Notes: generated by a model not told the origin, from the sequence alone. A DNA stretch of 64,000 bases from Gordonia sp. SID5947 (GCF_009862785.1 NZ_WWHU01000001.1:186001-250000); one strand, 5' to 3'. Numbered from the stretch's first letter, positions 13,694 through 22,511 are shown. A program made the numbers and translations.

Positions 13694-14686
13694 TCAGGAC
13701 GTGCTGGTGCGCGCAGCAGCCGGTGCGATGTGCCCCAACGTGTTGCGCCAGATGTGGCGGTCAGGTGCGATCGACGCGACGATGAGTTCGTCGGCCTGCG
13801 CGTGCCCGGCGAACCAGTCGAGATAGTCATGCACCTGAGTAGGCGTGCCCACACCGGCGTAGGTCATCATCGAGTCGATCTGGCGGCCCTGCGGCATGTC
13901 CAGGATCATGTCGGCCTCCTCGTCGGTGAACTTTCGCCCGCGGCCGAAGAGTGCGTTGACGCGGTGGCGCTTCGCCTGACGAAGCTGGTCCTGGGCGACC
14001 GCCTCGTCGTCGTCGGCGATGACACAGACTCCGGCGATCACATACGGCGACTCGAGTTGTTCGGATGGCTGGAACTCGCGCCGGTACACCGCGACGGCCT
14101 CCTCGAGGGCCTGTGGCGCGAAGTGGGACGCGAACGCATAGGGGAGGCCGAGCGCGGCGGCGAGTTGGGCGCCGAAGAGCGACGAACCCAGGATGTAGAG
14201 CGGGACGTCGGTGCCGGCTCCCGGCGTGGCCGAGACGCCCTCGACGCGGGACTGGCCGCGCAGGTACCCCTGCAGTTCCAACACGTCCGACGGGAACCGA
14301 TCGGCCGACGCCATCGAGCGGCGGAGCGCCGCGAAGGTCTGCTGGTCGCCGCCCGGCGCGCGGCCGAGTCCGAGATCGATGCGACCCGGATACAACTCGC
14401 CGAGGGTGCCGAACTGTTCGGCGATCGCCAACGGGGAGTGGTTGGGCAGCATCACGCCGCCGGCGCCGAGTCGGATCGTCTCGGTGTGTGCGGCCACATG
14501 CGAGATGAGAACCGCGGGCGCGGCCGATGCGATGGACGACATGTTGTGATGCTCGGCATACCAGATGCGCCGGAAGCCCCAGCGCTCTGCGCGCTGCGCC
14601 ATGTCGACGCTCGCGACAAAGCTGTCGTGGACGGTTTCGCCGGGGCCGACCTGTGCCAGGTCGAGGATGGACAGATCAACACTCAT
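13694..14686 (-). CDS. LLM-class flavin-dependent oxidoreductase
   Basis: The product has 330 residues and is a luciferase-like (bacterial luciferase/MsnO8 subgroup) flavin monooxygenase. It starts [23 protein letters not shown], then has the family segments [50 protein letters not shown] and [11 protein letters not shown], and ends with a tail typical of this family. It would use FMNH2 or F420 to act on an organic substrate; which one cannot be told. A long open frame continues upstream to 15073, but the family start clearly lies at 14686. It is divergent from the ABC ATPase gene. Confidence 0.9.
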   Translation of the reverse strand: MSVDLSILDLAQVGPGETVHDSFVASVDMAQRAERWGFRRIWYAEHHNMSSIASAAPAVLISHVAAHTETIRLGAGGVMLPNHSPLAIAEQFGTLGELYPGRIDLGLGRAPGGDQQTFAALRRSMASADRFPSDVLELQGYLRGQSRVEGVSATPGAGTDVPLYILGSSLFGAQLAAALGLPYAFASHFAPQALEEAVAVYRREFQPSEQLESPYVIAGVCVIADDDEAVAQDQLRQAKRHRVNALFGRGRKFTDEEADMILDMPQGRQIDSMMTYAGVGTPTQVHDYLDWFAGHAQADELIVASIAPDRHIWRNTLGHIAPAAARTSTS

Positions 14687-14705
14687 GTAGAGGTCAAGGC
14701 GCCAC

Positions 14706-14736
14706 CGGCCCGGTGTATTCCGGCCCGATGTATTCC
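14706..14736. repeat. Tandem 15-base direct repeat in divergent promoter region
   Basis: Two adjacent copies of CGGCCC(G/A)GTGTATTC-like sequence (14706-14720 and 14721-14735; one mismatch, G versus A) lie between the starts of the monooxygenase and ABC ATPase genes. They sit 20-50 bases upstream of the monooxygenase start. They could be regulator half-sites or a slippage duplication. Confidence 0.6.
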
Positions 14737-14801
14737 CTTGGCGGCGAGCATGTGTCGCATGGCTCCACGTGGAGGCCATCGGTGTAGGGCACGATAGGGG
14801 A

Positions 14802-15656
14802 GTGACGGACGCGACCGAAGACGAGGTGTACGAATCCGATCCGGACCTGTTGGTCGATTTCCGCGAGGTGACGCTGGTCCGTGGTGGCAACACACTGGTG
14901 GGGCCCATCTCGTGGCAAGTCGAGCTGGACGAACGCTGGGTGGTGATCGGTCCGAACGGTGCTGGCAAGACGTCCCTGATGAGGCTGGCGGCCGCGCAGG
15001 TCCACCCGACGTCCGGCACGGCATTCGTGTTGAACGAGCCGCTGGGGAAGGTGGAGGTCCGGGAACTGTCCACGCGGATCGGCGTCTCCAGCGCCGCGCT
15101 GGCCGAACGGGTGCCCGCCGACGAGGTCGTCAGCGACGTGGTGATCTCGGCCGGCTATTCGGTCATCGGACGGTGGCGTGAGACCTACGACGACATCGAT
15201 CGCGCACAGGCCGTCGAATCCCTGGAGTCGCTGGGTGCCGAGCACCTCGCCGACCGCCGGTTCGGCACCTTGTCCGAGGGCGAGCGCAAACGGGTCCTGA
15301 TCGCGCGTGCACTGATGACCGATCCAGAACTGCTGCTTCTCGACGAACCTGCGGCCGGACTCGACCTGGGCGGCCGCGAAGAACTCGTCGATCGCCTCGG
15401 CCGGCTGGCTTCCGATCCGGAGGCCCCGGCGATCGTCCTGATCACCCACCACGTCGAGGAGATCCCCGACGGGTTCACGCACGTGATGCTGCTCTCCGAG
15501 GCGGAGGTCGTCGCCCAAGGGCTCCTCGACGATGTCCTCACGAGTGAGAACCTGTCGACGGCGTTCCGGCAGCAGATAACGCTGAGCAAGGTCGACGGCC
15601 GGTGGTTCGCCCGGCGGACCCGGCGGCCCGGCGGGCATCGCCGAGCGGCGGGCTGA
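14802..15656 (+). CDS. ABC transporter ATP-binding protein (stand-alone)
   Basis: The product has 284 residues from the GTG at 14802 (an in-frame GTG at 14769 would add 11). Walker [10 protein letters not shown] is near residue 50, the signature LSEGERKR near 156, Walker [13 protein letters not shown] near 176, and the switch His in ITHHVEE. It resembles the iron-complex/ModF-like ATPases and corresponds in position to M. tuberculosis Rv3041c. No permease gene is adjacent, so the transported substrate, or whether it transports at all, is unknown. The start is uncertain because no spaced ribosome-binding site is visible (AGGGGA abuts the GTG). Confidence 0.88.
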   Translation: MTDATEDEVYESDPDLLVDFREVTLVRGGNTLVGPISWQVELDERWVVIGPNGAGKTSLMRLAAAQVHPTSGTAFVLNEPLGKVEVRELSTRIGVSSAALAERVPADEVVSDVVISAGYSVIGRWRETYDDIDRAQAVESLESLGAEHLADRRFGTLSEGERKRVLIARALMTDPELLLLDEPAAGLDLGGREELVDRLGRLASDPEAPAIVLITHHVEEIPDGFTHVMLLSEAEVVAQGLLDDVLTSENLSTAFRQQITLSKVDGRWFARRTRRPGGHRRAAG

Positions 15657-15705
15657 TCCCCGCGCGCTACGGTCGTACGGTGATCTGCCGACAGGAGCAT
15701 CTGCC

Positions 15706-16539
15706 ATGAGCCCATCCGAGTCCACCCCGGAGCCCACTGCCACCGAACCGGCACCGTTGCGTGGGGCGGCGACCGTGGTGTTGGTCCGTGATTCGGAACG
15801 CGGCGTCGAGGTCTTCCTCCAGCGCCGGGTGAAGCAGATGGCCTTCGCCGGCGGGGTGACCGTCTTTCCCGGCGGCGGCGTGGACCCGCGCGATGCGGAC
15901 GCCGACATCGACTGGACCGGCCCGGACGCCCAGTGGTGGGCCGACGCGTTCCACACCGACGCCAAGACGGCACAAGCTCTGGTGTGTGCCGCGGTTCGTG
16001 AGACCTTCGAGGAGTGCGGGGTGCTGCTGGCCACGCGTCCAGACGGCACCCCGGTCGATCCGCAGTCGTTTGCGACACAACGCGGCCGGCTCGTCGACAA
16101 GACACTGTCGCTGGGTGAGTTCCTGCGTGAGCAGGGGTTGGCCCTCCGAGCCGACCTCTTGCGGCCGCTCGCCCACTGGATCACCCCGATCATCGAGAAG
16201 CGGCGCTACGACACGCGTTTCTTCCTGGCCGCCTTGCCCGAGGGGCAGACCGCCGATGGTCACACCACCGAGGCAGAGGTGACTGCCTGGGCCACACCGC
16301 GGGCCGCCCTCGACGCGTGGATCGCGAATGAGCACACCCTCCTCCCGCCGACCTGGGCGCAGCTGAACCATCTGGCGGAGTTCGCCTCGGTCTCCGAGTT
16401 GCTCGCAGCAGATCGGCTGATCGAGCCGATCGAACCGTCCGTCACGCCCGGCGCAGGGCTGGCAGGTCTGAAGTTCGAGGGTTCGGACCGGTACTTCGCC
16501 GTCGCCGCGGACCGATCGGTGCCCGGCCTCAGCCGCTGA
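15706..16539 (+). CDS. Nudix hydrolase-family protein
   Basis: The product has 277 residues and a Nudix fold. The catalytic box is interrupted: GGG-VDPRDADAD occurs near residue 50 and the RETFEECG helix near 98-105, with about 40 residues between. This spaced arrangement is seen in the CoA-pyrophosphatase-like and NUDT19-type members, so acyl-CoA or another nucleotide conjugate is a plausible substrate, but that is inference. ATG with AGGAG at 15693-15697. It follows the ABC ATPase by 49 bases in the same order as M. tuberculosis Rv3041c-Rv3040c, with echA further on. Confidence 0.88.
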   Translation: MSPSESTPEPTATEPAPLRGAATVVLVRDSERGVEVFLQRRVKQMAFAGGVTVFPGGGVDPRDADADIDWTGPDAQWWADAFHTDAKTAQALVCAAVRETFEECGVLLATRPDGTPVDPQSFATQRGRLVDKTLSLGEFLREQGLALRADLLRPLAHWITPIIEKRRYDTRFFLAALPEGQTADGHTTEAEVTAWATPRAALDAWIANEHTLLPPTWAQLNHLAEFASVSELLAADRLIEPIEPSVTPGAGLAGLKFEGSDRYFAVAADRSVPGLSR

Positions 16540-16551
16540 ATGCGGTGGGCA

Positions 16552-17154
16552 TCATCGAGACAGGTCAAGGAGTTCGCCCGCCGCCCCCGTTCGTCCGGCG
16601 AACAGCATGAGGATGTCGCGGGTCGGCGCCTCGACGACTTGTCCGTGACCGAGGTCGAGAGCGGAGTCGGTGGCGACGAACCGTATGCCCCGGTGATCAC
16701 GACGTGGGTGGAAGGGGAATCGCATCGCCCATACCCGATGTGCGGCCGCCGCTGCCGCGTCGGCGGGCATGTGTCGGTCGATGCCGAGGGGTACCGCGAT
16801 GTCCTGCCCGTGTACCAGCGTGTCGAGCAGTGGTTCCAACTCGGTCGTACCGATCGGGTGACGACGTGACCCGACCATCGACCGCAACCTGATCGCGACG
16901 GTATGCGCATCGGCCCGGTCCTCGATCGCCAGGCGACGGACCATGGCGTCGAAGCGGAATCCCGATTTCGCCGCCTCGAACAGCACGCGGCCGGCGCGCG
17001 TGTGGGAATGGGTGAGATGCACCGCGACGTCGCGAACCGTCCACCCGGAACAGAGGGAGGGGGTCGCGAGCTGATCGGCACCCAGCGACTCGATCAGGTC
17101 GGCAAGGCTCAGTCGCTGTTCGTCGATGTGGCCCCAGATGGCATCGGACTCCAT
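16552..17154 (-). CDS. Mycothiol-dependent maleylpyruvate-isomerase-like (DinB fold) protein
   Basis: The product has 200 residues and a DinB/MDMPI four-helix fold. MESDAIWGHIDEQRLSLADL and LCSGWTVRDVAVHLTHSHTR match the TIGR03083 N-terminal signature, with a metal-binding His in the VRDVAVHLTH helix, and LVHGQDIAVPLG supplies the second His. Members use mycothiol as a cofactor or act on small electrophiles; the substrate is unknown. The ATG at 17154 is favoured by the GGAGCGGAGG stretch just upstream over a GTG at 17175. It is divergent from marR with a perfect palindrome between them, so it is probably the target of that repressor. Confidence 0.85.
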   Translation of the reverse strand: MESDAIWGHIDEQRLSLADLIESLGADQLATPSLCSGWTVRDVAVHLTHSHTRAGRVLFEAAKSGFRFDAMVRRLAIEDRADAHTVAIRLRSMVGSRRHPIGTTELEPLLDTLVHGQDIAVPLGIDRHMPADAAAAAAHRVWAMRFPFHPRRDHRGIRFVATDSALDLGHGQVVEAPTRDILMLFAGRTGAAGELLDLSR

Positions 17155-17194
17155 GGTCCACCTCCGCTCCAACACGACTCGATTTGGTCAGCCG

Positions 17195-17215
17195 ACCTGA
17201 CTATATTAGTCAGGT
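17195..17215. promoter_or_regulatory. Palindromic operator between mycothiol-type gene and marR
   Basis: Two perfect 9-base arms, ACCTGACTA (17195-17203) and TAGTCAGGT (17207-17215), flank the spacer TAT. The size and symmetry suit a MarR dimer. The site covers the expected -35 region of the marR promoter (-10 TAAAGT at 17224-17229) and lies upstream of the divergent gene, so one bound dimer could repress both. An additional GTCAG half-site lies at 17187-17191. Confidence 0.85.
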
Positions 17216-17235
17216 TCTCGTACTAAAGTCAACGT

Positions 17236-17670
17236 ATGTCCGACGACCCGCCCATCGCGGTCCTGATGTTCGTTGCCCACCGCGCGGCGGAGGCGCGGGT
17301 GATGGCGCGCATCGCCGTGGCCGGTGCCGCCGACATCACGTTCGCCCAGGCGCGTCTGATGCAGCGGTTGGCGCCCGAACCGATGCGCCTGACCGACCTC
17401 GCCGAGCAGGCCGGGATCACCAAGCAGACCGCGGGAGGTCTCGTCGACCAGTTGGAGACCGCCGGCTACCTGATGCGGGTGCCCGACCCGTCCGACGGTC
17501 GCGCCCGGCTCGTGACGCTCAGCGAGCAAGGCGCCAGGCTGTGCGAGATCGCTGCCCATGAGGTCGAGGTCGTCGAGAATGAATGGCGAGAACACCTGGG
17601 TGCCAACCGTTTCGACGATCTCCGTCAGTGTCTCGTCGACCTGCGGGAGATCACGGACCCTTATCGGTGA
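17236..17670 (+). CDS. MarR-family transcriptional regulator
   Basis: The product has 144 residues and a MarR winged-helix fold: a recognition helix in LTDLAEQAGITKQTAGGLVDQLETAGYL (about residues 54-81) and the wing DPSDGRARLVTLSEQG. MarR dimers bind palindromes and release them upon binding phenolic or oxidant ligands. The -10 box TAAAGT at 17224-17229 ends six bases before the ATG and no ribosome-binding site is present, so the mRNA is probably leaderless. The operator palindrome just upstream suggests autorepression and control of the divergent mycothiol-type enzyme. The 3' end overlaps the convergent LigD-like gene by 20 bases. Confidence 0.92.
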   Translation: MSDDPPIAVLMFVAHRAAEARVMARIAVAGAADITFAQARLMQRLAPEPMRLTDLAEQAGITKQTAGGLVDQLETAGYLMRVPDPSDGRARLVTLSEQGARLCEIAAHEVEVVENEWREHLGANRFDDLRQCLVDLREITDPYR

Positions 17671-18664
17671 CTTCCGGGGAGTCGAGGTCGACGATGCCCT
17701 CGCCCGATGCTTCGTCGTCCGCGACCGCGATGTCGTCGCGTTCGGCCCACTCCAGCAGGGTGTCGATCCGGTGGGCGACATCGTCGATCTCGGCGTGCAG
17801 GTCGCCGATCTCGGCGAAACGTGCAGGCATCGTCGCGATCGTGAAATCGTCGGGCGCCACATCGTCGATCTCGGTCCACCGGATCGGAGCGGAGACGGTC
17901 GCGCGCGGATTTCCGCGCACCGAGTACGCCGACGCCATGGTGTGGTCGCGGGTGTTCTGGTTGAAGTCGACGAACACGGCGGCGGGATCACGGTCCTTGC
18001 GCCACCAACTCGTCGTCACATCGGCCGGGGCGCGGCGTTCGACCTCTCGCGCAAAGGCGAGCGCTGCGCTGCGGACCTGCGGGAAGCCCCATTCCGGTTC
18101 GATCCGGACGTAGATGTGCAGTCCGCGACCACCCGACGTCTTCGGGAACCCCCGCATGCCGAGTTCGTCGAGCACCTCCTCGACGACGTGGGCGACCCGC
18201 TGGATTCGGGAGAACGGGCAGTCGGGCATGGGATCGAGATCGATACGCCATTCGTCGGGACATTCGGGGTCCCGGCGTCGCGAATTCCAGGGATGGAACT
18301 CGACCGTCGACATCTGGACGGCCCAGATCACGCTGGCCAGCTCGGTGACGCAGAGTTCGTCTGCGGTACGGCCGAAGCGCGGAAACCAGAGCTCGACCGT
18401 TTCCAGCCAGTCGGGCGCGCCGGCGGGAATCCTCTTCTGGTGCACCTTCTTGCCGTCGACACCTTTCGGGAACCGGTGCAGCATGCAGGGCCGGTCCCGC
18501 AGTGCGCGGACGATCCCGTCTCCGACCGACAGGTAGTAATCGGCCAGGTCGCGTTTCGTCTCACCGCGCTCGGCGAAATACACACGGTCGGGGCTGGACA
18601 GACGGATCGTCCGGCCGCCAACCTCCAACTCGACCGGGTCACCGGCTTCCGAGGCCCTCGCCAT
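17651..18664 (-). CDS. Stand-alone LigD-type primase-polymerase domain protein
   Basis: The product has 337 residues and matches the archaeo-eukaryotic primase-like polymerase domain of LigD. Visible features are DRVYFAERGETKRDLADYY, MLHRFPKGVDGKKVHQKR, the catalytic acidic motif RIDLDP (Asp-x-Asp), TSGGRGLHIYVRI and the third acidic motif FVDFNQN, then RGNPRATVSAPIRW. These polymerases insert nucleotides, often ribonucleotides, at DNA breaks or gaps. No ligase or nuclease domain is attached, as in the PolD-type paralogues of mycobacteria. The ATG at 18664 has TACAGT six bases upstream and no ribosome-binding site, suggesting a leaderless mRNA. A long acidic C-terminal tail follows the domain. 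Confidence 0.9.
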   Translation of the reverse strand: MARASEAGDPVELEVGGRTIRLSSPDRVYFAERGETKRDLADYYLSVGDGIVRALRDRPCMLHRFPKGVDGKKVHQKRIPAGAPDWLETVELWFPRFGRTADELCVTELASVIWAVQMSTVEFHPWNSRRRDPECPDEWRIDLDPMPDCPFSRIQRVAHVVEEVLDELGMRGFPKTSGGRGLHIYVRIEPEWGFPQVRSAALAFAREVERRAPADVTTSWWRKDRDPAAVFVDFNQNTRDHTMASAYSVRGNPRATVSAPIRWTEIDDVAPDDFTIATMPARFAEIGDLHAEIDDVAHRIDTLLEWAERDDIAVADDEASGEGIVDLDSPEVTDKGP

Positions 18665-18733
18665 GAGCCAACTGTAGATCCGTGACCTCCCCCGGCGGGG
18701 TTGCACACGCAATACAGACGGTAGCCTTCGACC

Positions 18734-19522
18734 ATGCCAGAGTTCGTCACCCTCGAGACGTCCGATGATCATCCCGGCGTGGGCACCATCCGGCTCGATC
18801 GACCGCCGATGAACGCGCTGAATCGGCAGGTGCAGTCCGAACTCGCCGCGGCGGCCGACGAGGCGACCCGGCGCGACGACGTCAAGGCGGTCATCATCTA
18901 CGGCGGACCGAAGGTGCTCGCCGCGGGCGCGGACATCAAAGAGATGAACGACATGACCTATGCCGAGATGAGCAAGGTCGCCGGGCGGCTGCAGGCCGCG
19001 CTCGGATCGGTCGCCGACATCCCGAAGCCCACGGTCGCCGCGGTCACCGGCTACGCCCTCGGCGGTGGTCTCGAGGTCGCCCTCGGCGCGGACCGCCGCA
19101 TCGCCGGGGACAACGCGAAGCTCGGCGTACCCGAGATCCTGCTCGGTGTGATCCCCGGTGGCGGCGGTACCCAGCGGCTCGCCCGGCTGGTCGGACCCGC
19201 AAAGGCCAAGGACATGATCTTCACGGGGCGTTTCGTCGACGCACAGGAAGCGCTCGCGATCGGTCTCGTCGACGAGGTGGTGGCACCCGACGACGTCTAC
19301 GACGCCGCACTGGCATGGGCGGGACAGTTCCGCGACGCGGCGTCGGTCGCGCTCGCGGCCGGAAAGAAGTCGGTCGACCAAGGACTCGGTGTGGACCTCA
19401 CGACCGGTCTGAAGATCGAGGAACAACTCTTCGCCGCATTGTTCGCCACCGAGGACCGCCGGATCGGTATGCAGTCGTTCATCGAGAACGGGCCCGGAAA
19501 GGCAAAGTTCACCGGCAAGTGA
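18734..19522 (+). CDS. Enoyl-CoA hydratase/isomerase
   Basis: The product has 262 residues and a crotonase fold. The oxyanion-hole segments are AAGADIKEM (about residues 59-67) and GYALGGGLEVAL (about 102-113), and the catalytic Glu pair is visible in LEVALGADRR and GVPEILLGVIPGGGGTQRL. It would hydrate trans-2-enoyl-CoA in fatty-acid oxidation. The position matches M. tuberculosis echA17 (Rv3039c). The -10 box TAGCCT at 18722-18727 ends six bases before the ATG without a ribosome-binding site, so a leaderless start is likely. It is divergent from the LigD-like gene. Confidence 0.94.
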   Translation: MPEFVTLETSDDHPGVGTIRLDRPPMNALNRQVQSELAAAADEATRRDDVKAVIIYGGPKVLAAGADIKEMNDMTYAEMSKVAGRLQAALGSVADIPKPTVAAVTGYALGGGLEVALGADRRIAGDNAKLGVPEILLGVIPGGGGTQRLARLVGPAKAKDMIFTGRFVDAQEALAIGLVDEVVAPDDVYDAALAWAGQFRDAASVALAAGKKSVDQGLGVDLTTGLKIEEQLFAALFATEDRRIGMQSFIENGPGKAKFTGK

Positions 19523-19615
19523 TGCCCCGATCCCGCAGATCGAACGACCGGCGGGCGTCGCGAGGCGGCGGGCCGAGATCGTGATTCACCCCGACGACGA
19601 GAAAGTAGCCGAGTA

Positions 19616-20587
19616 ATGACCACGAATATGACGCCGGGAATCGATCCGGAGCCGAATCCGCACGCCACCGAAGAGCAGGTCAAGGCCGCGCTCGAGGACA
19701 CCAAGCTGGCACAGGTGCTCTACCACGACTGGGAGGCGGAGACCTACGACGACAAGTGGTCGATCTCCTACGACGAACGCTGTATCGATTATGCGCGTGG
19801 ACGATTCGATGCGGTGGCCTCGGATGCGGAACTGCCGTACGAGCGCGCGATGGAACTCGGTTGTGGCACCGGGTTCTTCCTGCTCAACCTGATGCAGTCC
19901 GGTGTGGCCAAGAAGGGGTCGGTCACCGACCTGTCGCCGGGCATGGTCAAGGTCGCGCTGCGCAACGCGGAGAACCTCGGTCTCGACGTCGACGGGCGCG
20001 TTGCGGACGCGGAGAAGATCCCGTACGAGGACAACACCTTCGACCTCGTCGTCGGGCATGCGGTCCTGCATCACATCCCTGATGTCGAACAGGCGTTGCG
20101 TGAGGTGCTGCGTGTGCTGAAGCCGGGCGGGCGCTTCGTGTTCGCCGGTGAACCGACGACCATCGGCGACTTCTATGCGCGGTGGATGAGCCGTGCGACG
20201 TGGGCCGCGACCACCAACATCACCAAACTCGGTCCATTGCGGTCCTGGCGACGTCCGCAGGAGGAACTGGACGAGTCGTCGAGGGCGGCGGCTCTCGAGG
20301 CGGTCGTCGACATCCACACCTTCGATCCGGCCGAACTCGAGCGCATGGCACGTGACGCCGGTGCCACCCGCGTGGAGACGGCGACCGAGGAGCTCGCGGC
20401 GGCCATGCTCGGTTGGCCGGTCCGCACCTTCGAGGCCGCGGTGCCGCAGGCGAAGTTGGGCTGGGGCTGGGCGATGTTCGCGTTCAACGGATGGAAGCGG
20501 ATGTCCTGGCTGGACGAGAAGGTACTGCGGAAAGTGGTGCCGCCGAAGTTCTTCTACAACGCGATCGTCACCGGCACGAAGAAGTGA
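19616..20587 (+). CDS. Class I SAM-dependent methyltransferase
   Basis: The product has 323 residues. SAM-binding motif I is MELGCGTGFFLL (about residues 79-90), followed by VTDLSPGMVKVA, RVADAEKIPYEDNTFDLVVGHAVLHHI and REVLRVLKPGGRFVFAGEP, the usual order of a methyltransferase-11 domain. The C-terminal 120 residues are a lid of unknown substrate specificity. It occupies the position of M. tuberculosis Rv3038c, between echA and the next methyltransferase-like gene, so it may act on a lipid or polysaccharide precursor, but this is only context. The start is poorly marked (GAGAAAG upstream). Confidence 0.9.
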   Translation: MTTNMTPGIDPEPNPHATEEQVKAALEDTKLAQVLYHDWEAETYDDKWSISYDERCIDYARGRFDAVASDAELPYERAMELGCGTGFFLLNLMQSGVAKKGSVTDLSPGMVKVALRNAENLGLDVDGRVADAEKIPYEDNTFDLVVGHAVLHHIPDVEQALREVLRVLKPGGRFVFAGEPTTIGDFYARWMSRATWAATTNITKLGPLRSWRRPQEELDESSRAAALEAVVDIHTFDPAELERMARDAGATRVETATEELAAAMLGWPVRTFEAAVPQAKLGWGWAMFAFNGWKRMSWLDEKVLRKVVPPKFFYNAIVTGTKK

Positions 20588-20625
20588 CGTCGGACCGTCG
20601 GGAGCGTGGCGCGGAGGGATGAACG

Positions 20626-21837
20626 GTGGGCTACCGGTTCACACTCGACGACGTCACCTTCCTGCGGTCGCGACATGGCATCAAGGCGCTCGAGACCGCC
20701 TCGACGCTCGACCTGACCCCGGCGTCCATGCTCGCCGACATCGGGGAGCTCCGTAGCCGTTACGCGCCGCACGACGCCGCGCTGATCGAGACGGTCATCT
20801 GTCGTCGCCGGGGACGGACGAAACTCTCGGCGGCCGACGACATGCTGTTCACGGACGACGCGTTGCAGCAGGCCACCGCCAGCGCGGTCGGCCGAAACCG
20901 TGCGGCCGAGATCGCCCGGCGTCACCCCGGCGCCGTGATCCATGACGTCACTTGCTCGATCGGTACCGAGGTCATGGAATTGGCTGCGCAGGAAGGTATT
21001 TCAGGTGTGATCGGCAGCGATGTCGACACCGTCCGGCTGTCCATGGCCCGCCACAACTGCGCACTGGGCAACGGTTCTTCGACGCTGCTCCGGGCGGATG
21101 CACTCACGCCGACGTCGTCCGCGGATGTCGTAGTCGCCGATCCGGCGCGTCGGTCCGGTTCGGCACGAGTGTTCCGGCTCGAGGCGCTCACGCCGCCGCT
21201 GCTCGATGTTCTCACCACCTACGCCGGCCGGCCTCTCGCCGTCAAATGCGCTCCGGGGCTGGATTATCGAATGCTGCGCGATCGCTTCGGGTTCTCCGGC
21301 CAGGTCCAGATCACATCTCTGGACGGCTCGGTGCGGGAGGCATGTCTGTGGACCGAACGGGACGACGAGCCGCGACAACGCGCCACCGTCCTGAGGTCGC
21401 GTCCCGACGGGTCGGTGCGTGCGTACGACGTGACCGATGACGGCGATGACCACGTGCCGGTCGGTGAGGTGGGGGAGTGGATCATCGACCCGGACGGTGC
21501 AGTCGTTCGGGCCGGCCTGGTTCGCGATTACGCTCGTCGGCACGGCCTCTGGCAACTCGACCCGCAGATCGCCTATCTGACCGGCGACGCGGTACCCGAG
21601 GGTGAGCGGGGGTTTCGGGTGATCGAGGCCACCGGTGTCGCGGAGAAGGAACTGCGCAAGCGGCTGGCCGCCCAGGATTGCGGAACGCTCGAGATCTTGG
21701 TGCGAGGCCTCGACATCGACCCGGATCGCCTGCGTAAACGGTTGAAGCCCAAAGGCTCTCGGGCGCTGACGCTCGTATTGACCCGGATGGGAAGAAAGGG
21801 CGTGGGGTTCATCTGTGAGCCCGGCGCGAGATTCTGA
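20626..21837 (+). CDS. THUMP-like/SAM methyltransferase-fold protein (Rv3037c-type)
   Basis: The product has 403 residues. A Rossmann SAM-binding core is visible: VIHDVTCSIGTEVMELA (about residues 104-120), GVIGSDVDTVRLSMARHN and VVADPARRSGSARVF, where DPxRR resembles the catalytic loop of RNA/DNA base methyltransferases. A C-terminal THUMP-like part follows (KRLAAQDCGTLEILVRG and RKRLKPKG). These traits suggest an RNA-modifying enzyme. The orthologue in position is M. tuberculosis Rv3037c, whose role has been discussed in relation to methylated polysaccharides, so substrate class is open. GTG start with GGAGGGA just upstream. Confidence 0.8.
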   Translation: MGYRFTLDDVTFLRSRHGIKALETASTLDLTPASMLADIGELRSRYAPHDAALIETVICRRRGRTKLSAADDMLFTDDALQQATASAVGRNRAAEIARRHPGAVIHDVTCSIGTEVMELAAQEGISGVIGSDVDTVRLSMARHNCALGNGSSTLLRADALTPTSSADVVVADPARRSGSARVFRLEALTPPLLDVLTTYAGRPLAVKCAPGLDYRMLRDRFGFSGQVQITSLDGSVREACLWTERDDEPRQRATVLRSRPDGSVRAYDVTDDGDDHVPVGEVGEWIIDPDGAVVRAGLVRDYARRHGLWQLDPQIAYLTGDAVPEGERGFRVIEATGVAEKELRKRLAAQDCGTLEILVRGLDIDPDRLRKRLKPKGSRALTLVLTRMGRKGVGFICEPGARF

Positions 21838-21850
21838 GACTTCCTGCCGT

Positions 21851-21897
21851 TGTAAACCAGATATTGACAAGCGCCGATCTGTAAACCTACGCTTTAC
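21851..21897 (+). promoter_or_regulatory. Leaderless promoter with repeated TGTAAACC half-sites
   Basis: A -35 TTGACA (21864-21869) and a -10 TACGCT (21888-21893) are separated by 18 bases, and the predicted start falls on the ATG at 21900. TGTAAACC occurs twice in direct orientation (21851-21858, before the -35, and 21880-21887, in the spacer). An inverted TTTAC at 21893-21897 pairs with the second copy across the -10 box. This layout fits binding by the HTH protein encoded immediately downstream. Confidence 0.75.
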
Positions 21898-21899
21898 GT

Positions 21900-22511
21900 A
21901 TGGGTGAGGTGCATGAGCTGGTTCTCGACGTCGAACGGTACGCGCGGAGCATAGGTTCTGAAGGTGACGGCCGGCCCGGCGCGCTGGCGCAGGTTCACGA
22001 CGCACTCCAGCTGGGTCGGCGGGCAGAGGAATTGCTCAGCGCGACAGCACGACGCGCCCGAGAGTGTGGCTGTACCTGGCAGGAGATCGGTGACGTCGTC
22101 GGTGTCACCCGCCAGGCCGCGTTCCAGCGATTCGGCAAACCGATGGACCCGAGGACCGGGGAACCGATGCTGAAGACGTTGATACCCCACGCAGATGTGA
22201 TGGCCGCCGATCTGCTGACACGCATTCGCGCAGGCGAGTGGGCGACTGTCGTGTCGAGGTTCGCCACCTCGATGGCGGCCGCGCTCGACGAGTCCGGTCT
22301 GGCCGATGCCTGGGCATCGGTGATCGCGCTCAGGGGCGAGGTTGAGTCGACCGGCGCACCGTTCGTACGTCTGCACGGGTTGCACACGGTGGTCGATGTG
22401 CCGATCGAGCAGGAGGCGGGTGCGATGAGCATACGGGTCGCCTTCGACACCGACGGGCGGATCGCCGGTCTCTTCTTCCTCGATCCGGAAGCGGCAAGCG
22501 TCGACCGGTGA
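21900..22511 (+). CDS. Putative HTH-DUF3887 two-domain regulator
   Basis: The product has 203 residues. The N-terminal third holds a helix-turn-helix-like stretch, CTWQEIGDVVGVTRQAAFQRFG (about residues 58-80), of a type common in small actinobacterial regulators. The C-terminal half, from about residue 115, resembles DUF3887: WATVVSRFATSMAAALDESGL, then the end block IRVAFDTDGRIAGLFFLDP. DUF3887 modules look like small ligand-binding domains. A sensor-regulator role is inferred. The promoter is leaderless and carries repeated half-sites, consistent with autoregulation. The 3' end abuts the convergent lipoprotein gene (6 bases). I do not recognise a characterised homologue. Confidence 0.72.
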   Translation: MGEVHELVLDVERYARSIGSEGDGRPGALAQVHDALQLGRRAEELLSATARRARECGCTWQEIGDVVGVTRQAAFQRFGKPMDPRTGEPMLKTLIPHADVMAADLLTRIRAGEWATVVSRFATSMAAALDESGLADAWASVIALRGEVESTGAPFVRLHGLHTVVDVPIEQEAGAMSIRVAFDTDGRIAGLFFLDPEAASVDR

